Of a stretch of 7,529 bases of DNA, positions 4,563-7,529 are shown in pieces. Position numbers and translations under genes: made by a program. Below the pieces are notes generated by a model. It ran no database searches. It saw only the letters and a list, made by a program, of their open reading frames with translations, and was not told where the DNA came from. Position 1 is the stretch's first letter. The number at the start of each line of letters is the position of its first letter. The stretch comes from an uncultured Campylobacter sp. (GTDB lineage: Bacteria; Campylobacterota; Campylobacteria; Campylobacterales; Campylobacteraceae): contig NZ_CALIJA010000074.1 of the NCBI RefSeq assembly GCF_938017615.1, forward strand, positions 1 through 7,529. The letters run 5' to 3'.

Positions 4563-7346
4563 TTACGCCTTGTAAATTTTAACCGCGCATTTTTTGTAGT
4601 CGGTCTCTTTTGAAAGCGGGCAGGTATGATCGAGCGTGACGCGGTTGATATAAACCTTCTCGTCAAAAAACGGCACGAAAATAAGCCCTTTCGGCGGAAT
4701 GTTACGTCCGTGGAAGTCCACGCGCGCTTTGACTTTGCCGCGGCGCGACTCGATCCAGACGATTTCGTTTTGTTGCACGCCGATTTTAGCGCCGTCCAGC
4801 TCGTTCATATAGCATCTTGCCTCAGGCACCGCGCGATAAAGCTCCGGCACACGCATAGTCATAGTGCCCGTATGCCAGTGCTCCAGCACGCGACCCGTAC
4901 ATAGCCAGAAAGGATACTCCTCGCTCGGCACTTCTACAGGATCCATATATGGACGGAAGAAAATTTTAGCTTTATTGGCGAGGCTCGTTTTTTCTTCGCC
5001 CGAAGTAGCGGATTTCAGATCGCCGCTAGGAAGCGCCGCTTTGGCGTTGCCATAAAAGGCAAAGTCACTATCCGGAGCCGCTTTTTTAGCATAAGGATCG
5101 TATTGGGCGTTAAAGCGCCAAAGCGTTTCTTTGCCGTCTACGACCGGCCACCTAAGACCGCGCACTCGGTGATATGTATCGAAATCGGCTAGGTCGTGTC
5201 CGTGACCGGTACCGAATTTTCGGTACTCCTCCCAAAGATATTTTTGGATGAAAAAGCCATAGCCTTTAAATTCTTTACCGTCGCTGCCGATTACGCCGCG
5301 TGAGTCGCCGTTTACTTCGGAGTTATCGAAGCTTGCCATAATCGGATCTTTTGCCGCGAAAGCCTGAGCGTCTTTGTTTGCAAAGAGCACTTCAAATAGT
5401 GTAGTCTCTGGTGTATAGCCGAATTCTGAAATTTTATCTAAGACGCTTGGTAACGTAAGCTTATCATTTACTTTGACCTCGCCCCAGAAATCCTTGAGTT
5501 TAAAGCGCTTGGAAAACTCTAGCATCTGCCACGTATCGCTCATCGCGTCGCCCACAGGAAGGACCTGCTGTCTCCACCACTGCGTTCTGCGCTCGGCATT
5601 GCCGTATGCGCCCCATTTTTCGTAGATCATCGCGGTTGGCAGGATTAGATCAGCTACCTTTGCGCTTAGTCCCGGATATGGCTCGCTTACTACGATGAAG
5701 TTATCCATCTCGCGCGCCGCTGCGATCCAGTGATTTGCGTTGGCGATCTGCTGCCATGGGTTATTTACCTGCACCCATAGCCATTTTATCTTGCCGTCTT
5801 CGAGATTGCGCAGAGCCTGCACGTAGTGCGCACCCGGTTTTGGGTTTATCGTGCCCTCGGGAAGCTTCCAAATTTTTTCGGAAACCTTTCTGTGAGCGGG
5901 ATTTGCTACGACCAGATCGGCAGGTAGGCGGTGAGAAAACGTGCCTACCTCTCTAGCCGTGCCGCAAGCGCTAGGCTGACCGGTAAGCGAAAACGCTCCG
6001 CAGCCGGGCTTGGCTTGCTTGCCAAGAAGGAAATGTACCATGTAACTTTGCTCATTGACCCAAGTTCCTCTTGAGTGCTGATTAAAGCCCATCGTCCAAA
6101 AGCTTACTACTTTGCGATCTTTTTCTATATAAAAATCTGCCAGCTGCTTTAGCTTGGTCTTAAACGCCTCTAAATCCTCACTTTCGTCGCCCTTAGCTAA
6201 AGGCGCTACGAAATCTAGCGTGTAGGGCTTCAGCGCTTTTTTAAATTCTTCAAAGCTTATGAGCCAGTGAGCATCCGATTTGTCAGAGTGTTTGTTTTCG
6301 AGTACGTCGCCCTCTTTCATACCCAGATATGCTAAGGTAACGCCCTCGGATTTGCTTAAAATTTTGGATTTTTGCTTAGCCGCGGTGTCAAGCTCGGTCT
6401 TGCGGTATTTTTTATGATTTATATCTTCTCGCAAGCCGTAGCCGATATCCACAGGGCCTGTAGCGAACACACAGTGCTCTTTAATAAATTTCTCATCTAT
6501 CATATCCGGGTGGTTGTAGACGATCTCCCTTGCTATGTAGTTCCATATCGCAAGATCAGTATTCGGACGGAATATAATTTCAATATCGGCGATGTTTGAA
6601 GTGCGGCTAGAGTATGTCGAGAGATTTATAACTTTTACGCGGTCCGGGTTGCGAAGCTTGTGGTCGGAGACGCGAGACCAAAGGATAGGGTGCATCTCAG
6701 CCATATTCGCGCCCCAAGCGATGATGGTATCGGTTAGCTCGATATCGTCGAAAACACCCGCAGGCTCGTCGATACCGAAGGTTTGCATAAAGCCTACGAC
6801 GGCGCTGGCCATACACTGGCGGGCGTTGGGATCGAGATTATTGGAGCGAAAGCCCGCCTTTACTAGCTTTGCTGCGGCGTAACCTTCCGGGATCGTGTAT
6901 TGACCGCTACCAAGTACGGCAAAACCCTCGGGACCGCCTTCGTTATAGGCGCGTCTGAAATGCTTCTCCATTTCGTCGAACGCTCTTTGCCAGCTGATCT
7001 CGATAAATTTTCCCTTTTTATCGAATTCGCCCTTGGAATTTACGCGCAAAAGAGGCTTGGTAATGCGATCGGCGCCGTACATGATCTTGGCGTTGAAATA
7101 GCCTTTGATGCAGTTTAGACCGCGATTTACGGGCGCTAACGGATCACCTTTGACCGCTACGATCTTGCCGTCTTTGGTGGCTACCATGATACCACAGCCG
7201 GTGCCGCAGAAGCGACAGGCCGCCTTGTCCCAGCGCCAGCCTTTTTCGGCTTCGTCCGCAGCACTAAGACTGCTAGGCAAGCTGATGCCCGCAACGCTAC
7301 AGGCAGCCGCTGCCGCAGAGCTTTTTATAAAGTCTCGTCTATCCAT
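4563..7346 (-). CDS. napA: NapA, periplasmic nitrate reductase catalytic subunit, 927 aa
   Basis: NapA reduces nitrate to nitrite in the periplasm at a Mo-bis-MGD centre, fed by one 4Fe-4S cluster that takes electrons from NapB. The twin-arginine leader (MDRRDFIKSS, Ala-rich core, cleavage probably after the SLSAA at 27-30) sends the folded enzyme through Tat. The N-terminal cluster motif is C44, C47, C51 and C79 (CRFCGTGCG...NCIKG), with K81 in the usual bridging place. C178 in NARQCMAS is the expected molybdenum ligand, so the enzyme is a Cys form rather than a selenocysteine variant. The C-terminal MGD-binding domain is complete, with LPTAMIYEKWGAYGNAERR near 570 and LCTGRVLEHWHTGTMT near 810. 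The length fits the ~925-residue Campylobacter enzyme. ATG at 7344-7346 has AAAGG eight bases upstream. It is first in the operon, with the promoter just upstream. Confidence 0.98.
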   Translation of the reverse strand: MDRRDFIKSSAAAAACSVAGISLPSSLSAADEAEKGWRWDKAACRFCGTGCGIMVATKDGKIVAVKGDPLAPVNRGLNCIKGYFNAKIMYGADRITKPLLRVNSKGEFDKKGKFIEISWQRAFDEMEKHFRRAYNEGGPEGFAVLGSGQYTIPEGYAAAKLVKAGFRSNNLDPNARQCMASAVVGFMQTFGIDEPAGVFDDIELTDTIIAWGANMAEMHPILWSRVSDHKLRNPDRVKVINLSTYSSRTSNIADIEIIFRPNTDLAIWNYIAREIVYNHPDMIDEKFIKEHCVFATGPVDIGYGLREDINHKKYRKTELDTAAKQKSKILSKSEGVTLAYLGMKEGDVLENKHSDKSDAHWLISFEEFKKALKPYTLDFVAPLAKGDESEDLEAFKTKLKQLADFYIEKDRKVVSFWTMGFNQHSRGTWVNEQSYMVHFLLGKQAKPGCGAFSLTGQPSACGTAREVGTFSHRLPADLVVANPAHRKVSEKIWKLPEGTINPKPGAHYVQALRNLEDGKIKWLWVQVNNPWQQIANANHWIAAAREMDNFIVVSEPYPGLSAKVADLILPTAMIYEKWGAYGNAERRTQWWRQQVLPVGDAMSDTWQMLEFSKRFKLKDFWGEVKVNDKLTLPSVLDKISEFGYTPETTLFEVLFANKDAQAFAAKDPIMASFDNSEVNGDSRGVIGSDGKEFKGYGFFIQKYLWEEYRKFGTGHGHDLADFDTYHRVRGLRWPVVDGKETLWRFNAQYDPYAKKAAPDSDFAFYGNAKAALPSGDLKSATSGEEKTSLANKAKIFFRPYMDPVEVPSEEYPFWLCTGRVLEHWHTGTMTMRVPELYRAVPEARCYMNELDGAKIGVQQNEIVWIESRRGKVKARVDFHGRNIPPKGLIFVPFFDEKVYINRVTLDHTCPLSKETDYKKCAVKIYKA

Positions 7347-7392
7347 GAGATTAACCTTTCGTTTAGAATGTAAATTTCTATTAATGTTTTGG

Positions 7393-7401
7393 ATAATAGC
7401 A
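7393..7401 (-). promoter_or_regulatory. Extended -10 promoter element for the nap operon
   Basis: On the minus strand TG-C-TATTAT reads as an extended -10, one mismatch from TATAAT, preceded directly by a seven-T run (7403-7409). This is the pattern typical of Campylobacter vegetative promoters, which lack a fixed -35. It predicts a transcript start near 7385-7386 and a leader of about 40 bases before the napA ATG. No other match of this quality lies between napA and the window end. Confidence 0.65.
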
Positions 7402-7419
7402 TAAAAAAACGGATTAGTC

Positions 7420-7433
7420 TAGATTAAAATCAA
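7420..7433 (-). promoter_or_regulatory. FNR/CRP-family binding site candidate upstream of napA
   Basis: The minus strand reads TTGAT-TTTA-ATCTA, nine of ten matches to the FNR consensus TTGAT-N4-ATCAA. Its centre (7426.5) is about 40.5 bases upstream of the transcript start predicted from the -10, which is the usual place for activation by CRP/FNR-type regulators where the -35 is missing. This suggests induction under low oxygen or by a nitrate-responsive CRP/FNR-like protein; the regulator itself is not in the window. Confidence 0.5.
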
Positions 7434-7503
7434 GGTTTTTTCTGCAATGAATTTCAGATATAAAATAGTAATTTTATAAATTTTAAATTTAGTGGCTTAA
7501 ATT

Positions 7504-7515
7504 TTATCAGGATAA
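7504..7515. repeat. 12-bp inverted repeat TTATC-AG-GATAA
   Basis: Perfect 5-bp arms around two bases, in the AT-rich region upstream of the nap promoter, with a further GATAA at 7525-7529, the window edge. It may be an operator belonging to whatever lies upstream, or chance in AT-rich sequence. The rest of 7347-7529 holds no gene. Confidence 0.3.
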
Positions 7516-7529
7516 CGAGTTTTTGATAA

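Noticed and set aside
7351..7365. TTAAC-CTTTC-GTTTA, resembling the NssR box TTAAC-N4-GTTAA of C. jejuni
   Set aside because: The spacer is five rather than four, one arm is imperfect, and it overlaps the napA ribosome binding site downstream of the promoter.

Overview
The window looks like a piece of a Campylobacter chromosome (Campylobacterota). The evidence is a minus-strand periplasmic nitrate reductase operon in the order napA-napG-napH-napB-napL-napD. This order, with napL present and no napC or napF between the genes, is the arrangement known from Campylobacter and its relatives. The genes are moderately GC-rich for Campylobacter and sit between very AT-rich intergenic stretches. That would fit one of the oral or anaerobic species better than C. 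jejuni, but the species cannot be fixed from the window alone.

Layout from right to left, the direction of transcription: 7347-7529 is an AT-rich control region with a good extended -10 (TGCTATTAT) and an FNR/CRP-type inverted repeat centred about 40.5 bp upstream of the predicted start of transcription. Next come napA (Tat-exported Mo-bisMGD/4Fe-4S catalytic subunit), napG (Tat-exported protein with four 4Fe-4S sites), napH (membrane quinol dehydrogenase with two 4Fe-4S sites), napB (periplasmic dihaem cytochrome c), napL (periplasmic propeller-like accessory protein) and napD (cytoplasmic NapA chaperone). The genes are separated by 9 bp or less or overlap, and three junctions are ATGA stop/start overlaps, so one transcript with translational coupling is likely. 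Electrons would run menaquinol > NapH > NapG > NapB > NapA > nitrate, while NapD guards the NapA Tat signal before export. The role of NapL is not well defined.

Left of napD lies a 200-bp AT-rich spacer with a tandem repeat, two copies of a 14-bp palindrome and a small hairpin. It is followed by an unrelated minus-strand gene (10-696) for an unrecognised 228-residue membrane-anchored protein that starts at TTG behind a strong ribosome binding site.

Most of the window is an ordinary respiratory operon. The points that stand out are an Asn-Ser-rich low-complexity insert in NapL built from in-frame 12/15-bp DNA repeats, two bacterial N-glycosylation sequons in NapB, the FNR-like site at the napA promoter, and the repeat-rich spacer after napD. 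I did not find evidence for a previously undescribed multi-gene system.
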